A DNA stretch of 64,000 nucleotides from Novosphingobium sp. EMRT-2. Its GTDB lineage: Bacteria > Pseudomonadota > Alphaproteobacteria > Sphingomonadales > Sphingomonadaceae. The stretch covers positions 2,837,501 to 2,901,500 of the forward strand of contig NZ_CP039695.1 of NCBI RefSeq assembly GCF_005145025.1. The letters run 5' to 3'. Under the pieces are notes generated by a model. It was not told the origin of the DNA, searched no databases, and saw only the letters and a list, made by a program, of their open reading frames with translations. This document shows, one piece after another, positions 8,104-15,873 of this stretch; position 1 is the first letter of the stretch; every line of letters begins with the position of its first letter. Made by a program: the position numbers and the translations under genes.

Positions 8104-9219
8104 CTAGGCGGCCCGCACCTTGTCAGCATCGCCATGGGCAAGCGCCCGCTCGATGGCATCCGGGTGCCACTTGCCGCTTTCATTCAGCAGCGTTGCAGCC
8201 ATCGCCCGGAACCCGTGCGCGGTCATTTCGTCGCTGGCGTAGCCAAGCCGCCGCAGCCCCGCGTTCAACGTGTTCTCGCTCATGGGGCGGGCACGGGTGC
8301 GGACGGACGGAAAGACATAGCCAGCCGGGCCGGTGAGGGCGTGAATCTCGCGTAGGATCGCCACGGCCTGCCGGGACAACGGAACGCGGTGATCCTTCCG
8401 CATCTTGGTTTTCTCGGCTGGGATGGTCCACAAAGCGCCGTCCAGGTCGATTTCATCCCAGCGGGCATGGCGCAGCTCACCGGGCCGCACAAAGACATGG
8501 GGAGCCAGTTGTAGCGCCAGCCGGGTAAGCCCGAGGCTTTCATAGCCGTCTATCGCGCGGAGCAGCTCGCCCACCTTCACCGGCTCAAGGATGGCCGCGT
8601 AGTGCGTCACCTTGGGCGTTGCCAGCGCCCCGCGCAGATCGCGGGTAGGATCGGACGCCAGCCGCGCCGTCGCCACCGCATAGCGGAACACCATGCCCGC
8701 AAGCTGCAATGTCCGGCGCGCGCTCTCCAGCGTCCCCTTGCCTTCGATCTTGCGGACGGCGGCCAGAATGTCGGCAGGTTCAATCTCTCCGATCGGCAGG
8801 CTGCCAAGGGCAGCGTGCAGACGGGAAAGCAGGTATTCGCTCCGCTTGGCCGTGGCAGGTGCCCAGCCGTCCTGCCCGTCCTGTTTCCGCTTGGCGCAAT
8901 ACTCGGCAGAGATGATCGCAAAGGTATTCATCGCCTCTGCCTGCTGGCGCACCTTGGCCCGCCGTTTTTCCCGCGACGGGTCTTTGTTGGCAGCAATCTG
9001 TTCTCTGGCTTCATCCCGGCGCTTGCGGGCGTCGGCAAGGCTCACTTCGGGATAGGCACCGAAGGCCGCCAGCTTTTCCTTGCCCGCCAAGCGGTATTTC
9101 AGCCGCCAGAGCTTTCCGCCCGCCGGCGTGACAAGCAGATAGAGGCCCGCCCCATCGGCGAGCTTGTATTGCTTCGCCGCCGGTTTCGCCTGTCGAATTG
9201 CAATGTCTGTAAGCGCCAT
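8104..9219 (-). CDS. int: P4-type tyrosine integrase, truncated before the catalytic Tyr
   Basis: A 371-residue site-specific recombinase. It has the N-terminal DUF4102 arm-binding domain (LTDIAIRQAKPAAKQYKLAD), a central SAM-like core-binding domain and the catalytic domain. Catalytic residues visible are R245 (VRPGELR), the K270/K272 region, H335-x2-R338 (HGFR) and H362 (ALAHGD). In this family the sequence continues DKVRAA-Tyr plus about 30 residues. Here it reads DKVRAA and then TAG, so the nucleophile is absent. The in-frame continuation past the stop does not resemble the normal tail. ATG at 9219 has a GAGGG upstream. It lies beside tRNA-Gly, the likely attachment site. Probably inactive unless another recombinase helps. 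Confidence 0.9.
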   Translation of the reverse strand: MALTDIAIRQAKPAAKQYKLADGAGLYLLVTPAGGKLWRLKYRLAGKEKLAAFGAYPEVSLADARKRRDEAREQIAANKDPSREKRRAKVRQQAEAMNTFAIISAEYCAKRKQDGQDGWAPATAKRSEYLLSRLHAALGSLPIGEIEPADILAAVRKIEGKGTLESARRTLQLAGMVFRYAVATARLASDPTRDLRGALATPKVTHYAAILEPVKVGELLRAIDGYESLGLTRLALQLAPHVFVRPGELRHARWDEIDLDGALWTIPAEKTKMRKDHRVPLSRQAVAILREIHALTGPAGYVFPSVRTRARPMSENTLNAGLRRLGYASDEMTAHGFRAMAATLLNESGKWHPDAIERALAHGDADKVRAA

Positions 9220-9231
9220 GGCCTGCCCTCG

Positions 9232-9294
9232 CATACCCCCAGCGCCGCACATCATACCCCTTGCCTATTCCGGCTTCCCCCAATCATACCCCCA
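9232..9294 (+). repeat. right-end CATACCCC repeats (integrase arm-type sites)
   Basis: CATACCCC copies lie at 9232, 9253 and 9285, the last inside the 18-mer 9277-9294 shared with the left end. A further inverted copy, GGGGTATG, is at 9367-9374. They sit immediately upstream of the integrase start, where its own promoter must also lie, so they may couple recombination and expression. The role is inferred from position. Confidence 0.6.
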
Positions 9295-9408
9295 TCGTCG
9301 GGTGGCTAGATATGGACGCGGGCGAACGAATGCGGCCTGATATGCCGCTAAATACCGTGGATTTCAGGGGTATGTCCAGACTGATACGGACGCGGCTGGA
9401 CGGGAAGG

Positions 9409-9482
9409 TGGAGCGGGTAGCGGGAATCGAACCCGCGTATTCAGCTTGGAAGGCTGCTGCACTACCATTGTGCTATACCCGC
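9409..9482 (-). tRNA. tRNA-Gly, anticodon TCC (island attachment target)
   Basis: The minus strand folds as a complete tRNA of 74 nt. Acceptor GCGGGTA pairs with TACCCGC, the D arm is AGCACAATGGTAGTGC, and the anticodon loop CTTCCAA carries TCC. The T arm is GCGGGTTCGATTCCCGC, and CCA is encoded. Its 3' end points toward the integrase 190 bp away, the usual arrangement when an element has inserted into a tRNA 3' end. The gene is intact, so the element restored the 3' end on integration. Confidence 0.95.
9416..9429 (+). repeat. candidate attR within the tRNA-Gly 3' half
   Basis: GGTAGCGGGAATCG is the T-arm/acceptor segment of the tRNA gene and matches 4476-4489 at 13 of 14 positions. It is the partner of the candidate attL and would bound an island of about 4.9 kb. 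The true core may be longer or shift by a few bases. Confidence 0.4.
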
Positions 9483-9509
9483 GCAATCAAGTGGCACGTC
9501 TTGATTGCG
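9482..9509. other. perfect 10-bp hairpin abutting the tRNA-Gly 5' end
   Basis: CGCAATCAAG and CTTGATTGCG are exact inverted repeats with an 8-base loop, directly at the 5' boundary of the tRNA on its own strand. It could be a precursor processing structure or a terminator remnant without a T tract; nothing distinguishes these. Confidence 0.45.
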
Positions 9510-9620
9510 GCGGCGAACTCCGTCGCCACCCATGTAGGGGCCGATTGCCACGGCGGCGCGGCGGCGTCAACCGGCGTCTTGGTAAACCGGGCGAAGCGCT
9601 GCCCCTTGCATTCGAGGCGT

Positions 9621-9634
9621 AAAGATATATCTTT
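9621..9634. promoter_or_regulatory. AAAGATATATCTTT palindrome, probable operator of the DUF2218 gene
   Basis: A perfect 14-bp palindrome lies 29 bp upstream of the DUF2218 start codon. DUF2218 genes often accompany PadR-family repressors, whose operators are AT-rich palindromes of this kind, but no PadR gene is present in the window. The assignment as an operator is inference. Confidence 0.45.
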
Positions 9635-9662
9635 GAGCGATCTTAACAAGCGAGGATTCTCC

Positions 9663-9950
9663 ATGTCTGTAACCCGCGCCATCGTGCCCACCGCCAGCGC
9701 CAGCCGCTATCTCCAGCAGCTGTGCAAGCACTGGAGCCACAAGTTCGACGTCACCTTTGATGCGCACCAGGGGCGGGTGCCGCTGCCGCTCGGCCCCGTC
9801 GATCTTGTCGCGGACGAGATGGCGCTTACCGTGACCTGCACCGTTGCCGAGGGCGGCGACATGGCGCGGATGCAGAAGGTGGTTGCCGATCACCTGAACC
9901 GCTTCGCTTTCCGTGAAGGCGAACTGGTGTTCGACTGGCAGCCGGCCTGA
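9663..9950 (+). CDS. DUF2218 domain-containing protein
   Basis: A 95-residue cytosolic protein. It matches the DUF2218 pattern: an N-terminal ASRYLQQLCKHW segment, a central RVPLPLGPVDLVADE strand region, and a C-terminal HLNRFAFREGELVFDW. The family is often found near siderophore-interacting proteins and PadR regulators, but its biochemical role is not established. The ATG at 9663 is preceded by GCGAGGATT, an acceptable ribosome-binding site. It is monocistronic here, between tRNA-Gly and the acyl-CoA synthetase gene, with a palindromic operator-like site upstream. This is the first core gene to the right of the island. Confidence 0.85.
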   Translation: MSVTRAIVPTASASRYLQQLCKHWSHKFDVTFDAHQGRVPLPLGPVDLVADEMALTVTCTVAEGGDMARMQKVVADHLNRFAFREGELVFDWQPA

Positions 9951-10011
9951 CGTTCCGCCTTTACGCGCCTCCGAATATTGTTATAGAACATAGCTAATTT
10001 CGGAGGATGTC

Positions 10012-12129
10012 ATGACTGACGCGAATCTCTCGCACGCCGCCCTTGACCGTTTCCTGCGCCCGCGTTCGGTTGCCGTCGTGGGGGCGTCCGACAAGCCGGG
10101 CGCGCTGGGCGCCACCCTGCTGACCAACCTGGCGAACAACGGCTATTCCGGCGCGATCTATCCGGTGAACCCGAAGCGCGACGAGATCATGGGGCTGCGC
10201 TGCTACCCTTCGGTCGATGCGTTGCCGGAGGGTGTGGACGTGGCGGTGCTTGCCATTCCGCGCGCGGGCGTGCTGGACGCGGTGCGCGGACTGGCGGCGC
10301 GCAAGGCCGGCGGCGTGGTGATCTTCTCCGCCGGGTTTGCCGAAGGGGGCGAGGAAGGGCTGGCCGAACAGCACGAGATCGCCCGGATCGCGCAGGAGGC
10401 GGGGCTGGTGGTCGAAGGGCCGAACTGCCTCGGCCTCGTCAACTATGTTGATCGCGTGCCGCTGACCTTCGTGGAAACCAACGCCGTGCCGCCGGGTGAT
10501 CGCCGCGCGATCGGCATCGTCTCGCAATCCGGCGCGATGGCGGCGGTGCTGGGGACCATGCTGCTCGCGCGCGATGCCGGCGTGTCGTACTCGGTATCGA
10601 CCGGCAACGAGGCGGCGAGCGGGGTGGAGGACTATGTCGACTGGATGGTCGACCAGCCCGACACCCATGTGATCGCGATGATCGTCGAACAGTTCCGCAA
10701 GCCGCAGCGCTTCCTGGCGGCGGCGCGGCGAGCGCGGGCGGCGGGCAAGCCGATCGTCCTGCTGCATCCGGGCAAGTCGAGCGCGGCGCGCGAATCCGCG
10801 GCGACGCATACCGGCGCGATGGCCGGCGATTACAAGCTGATGCGGGCGATGGTTTCGCGCGCCGGCGTGATCTTCGCCGAAACGCTCGAGGAACTGGGCG
10901 ACATTGCCGAGATCGCGGTGCGGTGCCCCGTGCCGCCTTCCGGCAACACGGCGGTGCTGGGCGAATCGGGCGCGTTCAAAGCGCTGACGCTCGATCTGGC
11001 CGAGGAACTGGAACTGCCGCTGGCCGATCTGCACGATGCGGATTCGCCCGCGCTGCGCGCGGCGCTGCCGCCCTTCGTGCCGGTGAGCAACCCGCTCGAT
11101 ATCACCGCCCAGGGCCTGTCCGAACCGTCGATCTATACCCGCACGCTGGAAGCGTTGCTGGAGGACGACCGCGTCGGCACCGTGCTGGCCGGGATCATCC
11201 AGGCCGAGCCGATCACCTGCGCGATCAAGTACCCGCCGATCCTGGCGGCTGTGGACGGCAAGACGCTGACCAAGCCACTGGTCTTCGCCGGGCTGGACGA
11301 AGGGGCGGAGGTGCCGGCCGAACGCATCGCCGCGCTGCGCGCCGCCGGCATCCCCTGGTTCCCGACCACCGAACGCGCTTTGCGCGCCATCGCGCGGCTG
11401 ACGCACTGGTCCGCCCGCGATCTCTCGGCCACGGACAAGCCGGCCCTGCCGCTTGCCGGGCTGGACGCGGTTTTGGGCGTGGTGCCGGAATACAAGGCCA
11501 AGGAACTGCTGGGGCCGCTGGGCCTGCCGTTCCCCGCCGGCCGGTTCGCGGCGAGCGCGGACGCAGCGGTCGCCGCTGCTGACGCGGTCGGCTATCCGGT
11601 GGCGATGAAGGCGCAGGCCGCCGCGCTGGGGCACAAGAGCGATGCCGGCGGCGTGCTGCTCAACCTGGCCGACGGCGCCGCCGTGCGCGCGGCGTGGGAG
11701 CGCATCCACGATAACGTCGCGGCCTATTCGACGGCGATCCGGCTGGACGGCGTGCTGATCGAGGCGATGGGCAAGCGCGGGCTGGAAATGATCGTCGGCG
11801 CGAAGAACGATCCCGAATGGGGGCCGGTGGTGCTGGCCGGTTTCGGCGGCGTGACGGCGGAGATCCTGCAGGACGTGCGCCTGCTGACCGCCGATCTCAC
11901 CGAAGAAGCGGTCGTGGCCGAACTCATGAAGCTGAAGAGCGCGGCGCTGCTCAAGGGCTATCGCGGATCGCCCGCGCTGGACGTGGATGCGCTGGCGCGC
12001 CTGATCGTCACGGTGGGGCAGGTGCTGCGGGCCGAGCCCTCGATCCGCGAGATCGATCTCAATCCGGTGATCCTGCACCCGGTGGGCGAGGGCGTCGTGG
12101 CGCTCGACGCGCTGATGCTGGTCGATTGA
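10012..12129 (+). CDS. ADP-forming acyl-CoA/acetate-CoA ligase family protein
   Basis: A 705-residue fused acyl-CoA synthetase of the NDP-forming type. Its order is a CoA-binding Rossmann domain (FLRPRSVAVVGASDKPG, residues 14-30), a succinyl-CoA-ligase-like domain and a C-terminal ATP-grasp domain from about residue 490. The conserved phosphorylated-histidine segment is present (ATHTGAMAGDY). The family makes acyl-CoA from carboxylates with ATP, giving ADP and phosphate, or includes protein acetyltransferase relatives. No GNAT domain is attached, so ligase activity is favoured; the substrate is unknown. The ATG at 10012 has CGGAGGA upstream. It is monocistronic, with a bidirectional terminator between it and apt. 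Confidence 0.88.
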   Translation: MTDANLSHAALDRFLRPRSVAVVGASDKPGALGATLLTNLANNGYSGAIYPVNPKRDEIMGLRCYPSVDALPEGVDVAVLAIPRAGVLDAVRGLAARKAGGVVIFSAGFAEGGEEGLAEQHEIARIAQEAGLVVEGPNCLGLVNYVDRVPLTFVETNAVPPGDRRAIGIVSQSGAMAAVLGTMLLARDAGVSYSVSTGNEAASGVEDYVDWMVDQPDTHVIAMIVEQFRKPQRFLAAARRARAAGKPIVLLHPGKSSAARESAATHTGAMAGDYKLMRAMVSRAGVIFAETLEELGDIAEIAVRCPVPPSGNTAVLGESGAFKALTLDLAEELELPLADLHDADSPALRAALPPFVPVSNPLDITAQGLSEPSIYTRTLEALLEDDRVGTVLAGIIQAEPITCAIKYPPILAAVDGKTLTKPLVFAGLDEGAEVPAERIAALRAAGIPWFPTTERALRAIARLTHWSARDLSATDKPALPLAGLDAVLGVVPEYKAKELLGPLGLPFPAGRFAASADAAVAAADAVGYPVAMKAQAAALGHKSDAGGVLLNLADGAAVRAAWERIHDNVAAYSTAIRLDGVLIEAMGKRGLEMIVGAKNDPEWGPVVLAGFGGVTAEILQDVRLLTADLTEEAVVAELMKLKSAALLKGYRGSPALDVDALARLIVTVGQVLRAEPSIREIDLNPVILHPVGEGVVALDALMLVD

Positions 12130-12156
12130 TCGCCGGCGAAAGTCGGTAGGTTGCAC

Positions 12157-12188
12157 AAGACCCCGCTCTCGTAGGAGAGCGGGGTCTT
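12157..12188. terminator. bidirectional terminator between convergent genes
   Basis: AAGACCCCGCTCTC and GAGAGCGGGGTCTT form a perfect 14-bp stem with a 4-base loop. It lies between the plus-strand CoA ligase and the minus-strand apt and can serve both. U tracts are short, but the stem is very strong. Confidence 0.8.
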
Positions 12189-12194
12189 CGCGTT

Positions 12195-12731
12195 TCAGTG
12201 CCCCGGAAAGTCCATCAGGGCTTCCACGGTCAGGCCGGCGCCGCGCAGCCGTTCGGCGCCGTGGAGATCGGGCAGGTCGATCACGAACAGCGCGTGACGG
12301 ACGGCTGCCCCGGCCTGACGCAGCAGCTCGGCGGCGGCCAGCGCCGTGCCGCCGGTGGCAATCAGATCGTCGACGATAACCACGCGCTGGCCTTCGCGGA
12401 TCACCGTGGGGTCGATTTCCAGCCGGTCGCGCCCGTATTCCAGCGCATAGTCGATGCCGATCGTCTTGACCGGCAGCTTGCCCGGCTTGCGTACCGGCAG
12501 GAAGCCCACGCCCATGCGCGCCGCCACCGCCGCGCCGAAGATGAAGCCGCGCGCTTCCATGCCGGCAATCAGTTCCGCGTCCGCCGCGCGGGCGCGTTCG
12601 GCCAGGTGATCGACGCAGGCGCGAAGCCCTTCGCCATGGGCGATCAGCGTGGTGATGTCGCGAAACAGGATGCCGGGGGAGGGGAAATCGGGAACCGACC
12701 GGACAAGCATCTTGAGATCGTCGGGCGTCAT
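12195..12731 (-). CDS. apt: adenine phosphoribosyltransferase
   Basis: A 178-residue cytosolic purine-salvage enzyme that converts adenine and PRPP to AMP and pyrophosphate. The family start (DLKMLVRSVPDFPSPGILFRD), the GMEARGFIFG segment and the PRPP-binding loop VVIVDDLIATGGT are all present. The length is typical. The ATG at 12731 precedes the conserved N-terminus. It stands alone on the minus strand: the bc1 operon upstream ends in its own terminator, and the hairpin downstream ends this transcript. Confidence 0.95.
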   Translation of the reverse strand: MTPDDLKMLVRSVPDFPSPGILFRDITTLIAHGEGLRACVDHLAERARAADAELIAGMEARGFIFGAAVAARMGVGFLPVRKPGKLPVKTIGIDYALEYGRDRLEIDPTVIREGQRVVIVDDLIATGGTALAAAELLRQAGAAVRHALFVIDLPDLHGAERLRGAGLTVEALMDFPGH

Positions 12732-12813
12732 CGGGCAACTTTCGAGGAGAGGGTGTGGGAATTTCGGCGCGATGGGCGCGGCGCACCATGGCGTTCCGGC
12801 AGCCGTGCGCCAA

Positions 12814-12842
12814 CGAAAAAGGCCACCGTTCCCGGTGGCCTT
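12814..12842 (-). terminator. rho-independent terminator of petABC
   Basis: On the minus strand AAGGCCACCG and CGGTGGCCTT form a 10-bp perfect stem around GGAA, followed by TTTCG. It lies 26 bp after the petC stop. Confidence 0.8.
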
Positions 12843-12867
12843 CTCGTGTCTGGCAATCGGCAGGCGA

Positions 12868-13689
12868 TCAATGTCCGCCCACGTTGCTCCAGACCTGCTT
12901 CTTGGACAGGTAGGCCAGTACGGTGGCCGCCAGCAGGAAGCCCAGCACGGCCCAGCCGGTCTGCTTGCGCTTGTCCAGCTTGGGTTCCGCCGTCCACGTC
13001 AGGAACGCGGCGACGTCCTTGGACATCTGGTCGACCGTGGCCGGCGTGCCGTCGCTGTAGGTCACCTGGCCATCGCCGGTCAGCGGCGCGGGCATCGCGA
13101 GGTTCAGGTTCGCGAAGTAGGGGTTGTAGTGCAGGCCTTCCGGCGTCTTGGCGTCCGGGAACTTCTTGAGCAGTTCCGCGGGCTGGTCCTGATAGCCGGT
13201 CAGCAGCGAATACACATAGGCCGGTCCTTCGTGACGCGCCTTGGTGATCAGCGACAGGTCGGGCGGCGAGCCCTGGCCAGCGTAGTAAACCATCGGGAAG
13301 TGATCGGCGGGCAGGTTGTCACGCTCGCCACGGTCACCGGTCTTCGGGTCGAAGGTCGGCTGCTTGGTGCCCCACTGCTTGGCGATCGCCTTCACTTCGG
13401 CTTCCGAATAGCCGAGCTGCTGGAGATCGCGGAAAGCGACGTGCTTGAGCGAGTGGCAGGCCGAGCACACTTCCTTGTAAACCAGGAAACCGCGCTGGAG
13501 CTGTTCCTTGTCGAAGCGGCCGAACACGCCGTCGGAAGCAAAGTGCACTTCCTTGGGGTGCTTGTGGAACTCGTGCTCGGCTGTCGGAGCGGCCGGCTCG
13601 GTGATGGCGACATAGGCGCCATTACCGAACGACCAGAGCAGCGCGACGGCGAAGAAAAGGCCGACGAAGGGGCCAAAAAGACGGACCAT
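12868..13689 (-). CDS. petC: cytochrome c1 of the bc1 complex
   Basis: A 273-residue membrane-anchored c-type cytochrome of respiratory complex III, which passes electrons from the Rieske protein to cytochrome c. Heme attachment C75-S-A-C78-H79 is visible. The likely axial Met199 is in FANLNLAMPAPL, the counterpart of the conserved MPPPL region. There is a hydrophobic N-terminal segment (residues 5-29) and a C-terminal anchor (about 246-265). It is the last gene of petABC, 33 bases after cytochrome b, and is followed by a terminator. Confidence 0.96.
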   Translation of the reverse strand: MVRLFGPFVGLFFAVALLWSFGNGAYVAITEPAAPTAEHEFHKHPKEVHFASDGVFGRFDKEQLQRGFLVYKEVCSACHSLKHVAFRDLQQLGYSEAEVKAIAKQWGTKQPTFDPKTGDRGERDNLPADHFPMVYYAGQGSPPDLSLITKARHEGPAYVYSLLTGYQDQPAELLKKFPDAKTPEGLHYNPYFANLNLAMPAPLTGDGQVTYSDGTPATVDQMSKDVAAFLTWTAEPKLDKRKQTGWAVLGFLLAATVLAYLSKKQVWSNVGGH

Positions 13690-13722
13690 AGGGGTTCTCT
13701 CGTTCTTTCCGGTTCGGCTGGC

Positions 13723-15009
13723 TCAGGCAGCGGGGTTGGCGGACAGCACGGCGCCGTCATCCTTGCCCAGCACGGCTTCGGTGATCGAATAGGGAAGCGG
13801 TTCGGGCTTCTCGATCGACGAAACGAGCGGGAGAATGACGAGGAAGTGCAGGAAGTAGTACGTCGCGGCGATCTGCGAGATCATCACGTAGGGCTCCGCG
13901 GCCGGCGCGCCGCCGCAGTATCCCAGGATCAGCACGTCCACGAGCAGGACGTAGAAGAACTTGCGGAACAGCGGACGGTAGAGGCCCGAACGGACCGGCG
14001 AGGTATCCAGCCAGGGCAGGAAGAACCACACCAGGATCGCGCTGAACATGGCGAGCACGCCCATCAGCTTGGCCGGGATGAAGAAGAAGTCCGACGTGAA
14101 GGCGCGCAGGATCGCGTAGAACGGCCAGAAGTACCATTCAGGCACGATGTGCGCCGGGGTGCTCATCGGGTTGGCCGGAATGTAGTTGTCCGGGTGGCCC
14201 AGCGCGTTCGGCGCGAAGAACAGCACCGCGCAGTAGAGCAGCAGGAACACGCCCAGTCCGAAGCCGTCCTTCGCCGTGTAGTACGGGTGGAAGGGAACGG
14301 TGTCGCTCTCGCTCTTCACTTCCACGCCCGTCGGGTTCGACGAACCGGGGATGTGCAGCGCCCACACGTGCAGGATCACCACGCCCAGGATCACGAAGGG
14401 CAGCAGGAAGTGCAGCGAGAAGAAGCGGTTCAGCGCCGCCTGATCGGGCGAGAAGCCGCCGAGCAGCCACTGCTGCAGCGGTTCGCCCACCAGCGGGATC
14501 GCGCCGAACAGGCCGGTGATGACCTTGGCGCCCCAGAAGCTCATCTGGCCCCAGGGAAGCACGTAGCCCATGAAGGCGGTGGCCATCATCAGCAGGAAGA
14601 TCACCACGCCCAGCAGCCAGATCATCTCGCGCGGGGCCTTGTACGAGCTGAAGAAGAACCCGCGGAAGATGTGGACATAGACCACCACGAAGAACGCCGA
14701 GGCGCCGTTGGCGTGCGCGTAGCGCAGCATCCAGCCCCAGTTCACGTCGCGCATGATGTGTTCGGTGGAATCGAACGCTACGCCCGTGTTGGCGGCATAG
14801 TGCATCGCCAAGATCACGCCGGTGACGATCTGGAGCATCAGGCAGACGCCTGCCAGAATGCCGAAGTTCCAGAAATAGTTCAGGTTGCGCGGCACCGGAT
14901 AACCGGCGCCGACGGCGTTATAGACGAAGCGCGGCAAAGGCAGCTTCTCGTCCAGCCACTGCATGAAGGGGTGGCTAGGCTTGTAATGGTTCGCCCAGGG
15001 AAAGCTCAT
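13723..15009 (-). CDS. petB: cytochrome b of the bc1 complex
   Basis: A 428-residue integral membrane subunit of complex III. The two heme-ligating pairs are spaced 14 residues apart (H99/H113 and H200/H214). The quinol-site PEWY motif is present in [12 protein letters not shown]. The sequence shows eight or so hydrophobic helices and the bc1-type full length (N- and C-terminal halves fused, unlike b6/subunit IV). It lies 12 bases downstream of petA and 33 bases upstream of petC, so it is cotranscribed. Confidence 0.97.
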   Translation of the reverse strand: MSFPWANHYKPSHPFMQWLDEKLPLPRFVYNAVGAGYPVPRNLNYFWNFGILAGVCLMLQIVTGVILAMHYAANTGVAFDSTEHIMRDVNWGWMLRYAHANGASAFFVVVYVHIFRGFFFSSYKAPREMIWLLGVVIFLLMMATAFMGYVLPWGQMSFWGAKVITGLFGAIPLVGEPLQQWLLGGFSPDQAALNRFFSLHFLLPFVILGVVILHVWALHIPGSSNPTGVEVKSESDTVPFHPYYTAKDGFGLGVFLLLYCAVLFFAPNALGHPDNYIPANPMSTPAHIVPEWYFWPFYAILRAFTSDFFFIPAKLMGVLAMFSAILVWFFLPWLDTSPVRSGLYRPLFRKFFYVLLVDVLILGYCGGAPAAEPYVMISQIAATYYFLHFLVILPLVSSIEKPEPLPYSITEAVLGKDDGAVLSANPAA

Positions 15010-15021
15010 CGGGTCTTATCC

Positions 15022-15588
15022 TCAGCCGATCTTCACGACAGTGTCGGAAGTGAATTCGTAGGGAGGCACTTCGAGATTCTTCGGTGCCGGGCCTTTGCGG
15101 ATGCGCGCCGCGGTATCGTAAACCGAACCGTGGCAGGGGCAGAAGTAGCCCCCGAACTCGCCCTTCACCTCGCCTTCGCCGGCGCCGAGCGGCACGCAGC
15201 CCAGGTGGGTGCAGACGCCCATCGTGATGAGCCAGTTCTTGTGGCCTTCCTTGGTGCGCTGCTCCAGCGTCTGCGGATCACGCAGCGACGAGGCATCGAC
15301 CGCGTCCGCTTCCGAAATTTCCTTCGGGGTCAGGTTGCGGACGAACACCGGCTGCTTGCGGAACACGGCCTTGATCGCCTGTCCCGGCTGGATCGCCGAG
15401 ATGTCGATCTCCGTGGAGCTTTCCGCCAGGACGTCCGCCGACGGACTCATCTGCCGCACCAGCGGCCAGACGGCGGCAAGGCCGCCCACTCCCGCAAAAC
15501 TTACGGCCGCGATATTGATGAAATCGCGCCGCCGCACACCTTCTCCGGTACCATCAGCCGGAGTGTCGATGCTCGCCTCATCAGCCAT
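15022..15588 (-). CDS. petA: ubiquinol-cytochrome c reductase Rieske iron-sulfur subunit
   Basis: A 188-residue Rieske protein of complex III. The 2Fe-2S ligand boxes are C126-T-H128-LGC131 and C150-P-C152-H153-GS. A twin-arginine-type N-terminus (RRRDFINIAA) leads into a hydrophobic membrane segment (about residues 24-44), consistent with Tat-dependent insertion. It is the first gene of petABC. The 285 bases upstream, before the methyltransferase gene stop, are non-coding and must hold the operon promoter; I could not fix its position. Confidence 0.96.
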   Translation of the reverse strand: MADEASIDTPADGTGEGVRRRDFINIAAVSFAGVGGLAAVWPLVRQMSPSADVLAESSTEIDISAIQPGQAIKAVFRKQPVFVRNLTPKEISEADAVDASSLRDPQTLEQRTKEGHKNWLITMGVCTHLGCVPLGAGEGEVKGEFGGYFCPCHGSVYDTAARIRKGPAPKNLEVPPYEFTSDTVVKIG

Positions 15589-15873
15589 TGAAATTCCCTG
15601 CCTGCTGCCGCCGCGCCCGCGGACCGGGCGCGGTCCAACTTGCCCCTTTGAACGTGCCCGGGGAAAGGACCGTCCGGATTATCCCCCGTGCACAGGGGCC
15701 GGGCGCACGCGAACCGCGCGCACCAAACCCCCACTTGGGGGGGCCTGATAGACGCAAAGGCGATAGTTTGCCAACAGGCATTTTGGTCCTGCGGGAAGCG
15801 CGGATTCACAAGGGTTTGGGCAGGGGGGCGAGCAGGGTTTCGCCGGAAGAACCCCGGAAGGGGGATTCGCGGC

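Noticed and set aside
8104..8106. Integrase stop as a simple TAC-to-TAG point change
   Set aside because: The sequence after the stop, in all three frames, does not resemble the normal integrase tail, so the end was lost rather than merely mutated at one base.
9994..12813. Long open frame on the minus strand opposite the acyl-CoA ligase
   Set aside because: It is antisense to a well-supported gene, in Arg/Ala/His-rich sequence typical of GC-rich shadow frames, with no recognisable family.
12649..15591. 980-codon open frame antisense to petABC
   Set aside because: A shadow of strongly coding minus-strand genes; composition rich in Arg, Gly, His and no motifs.
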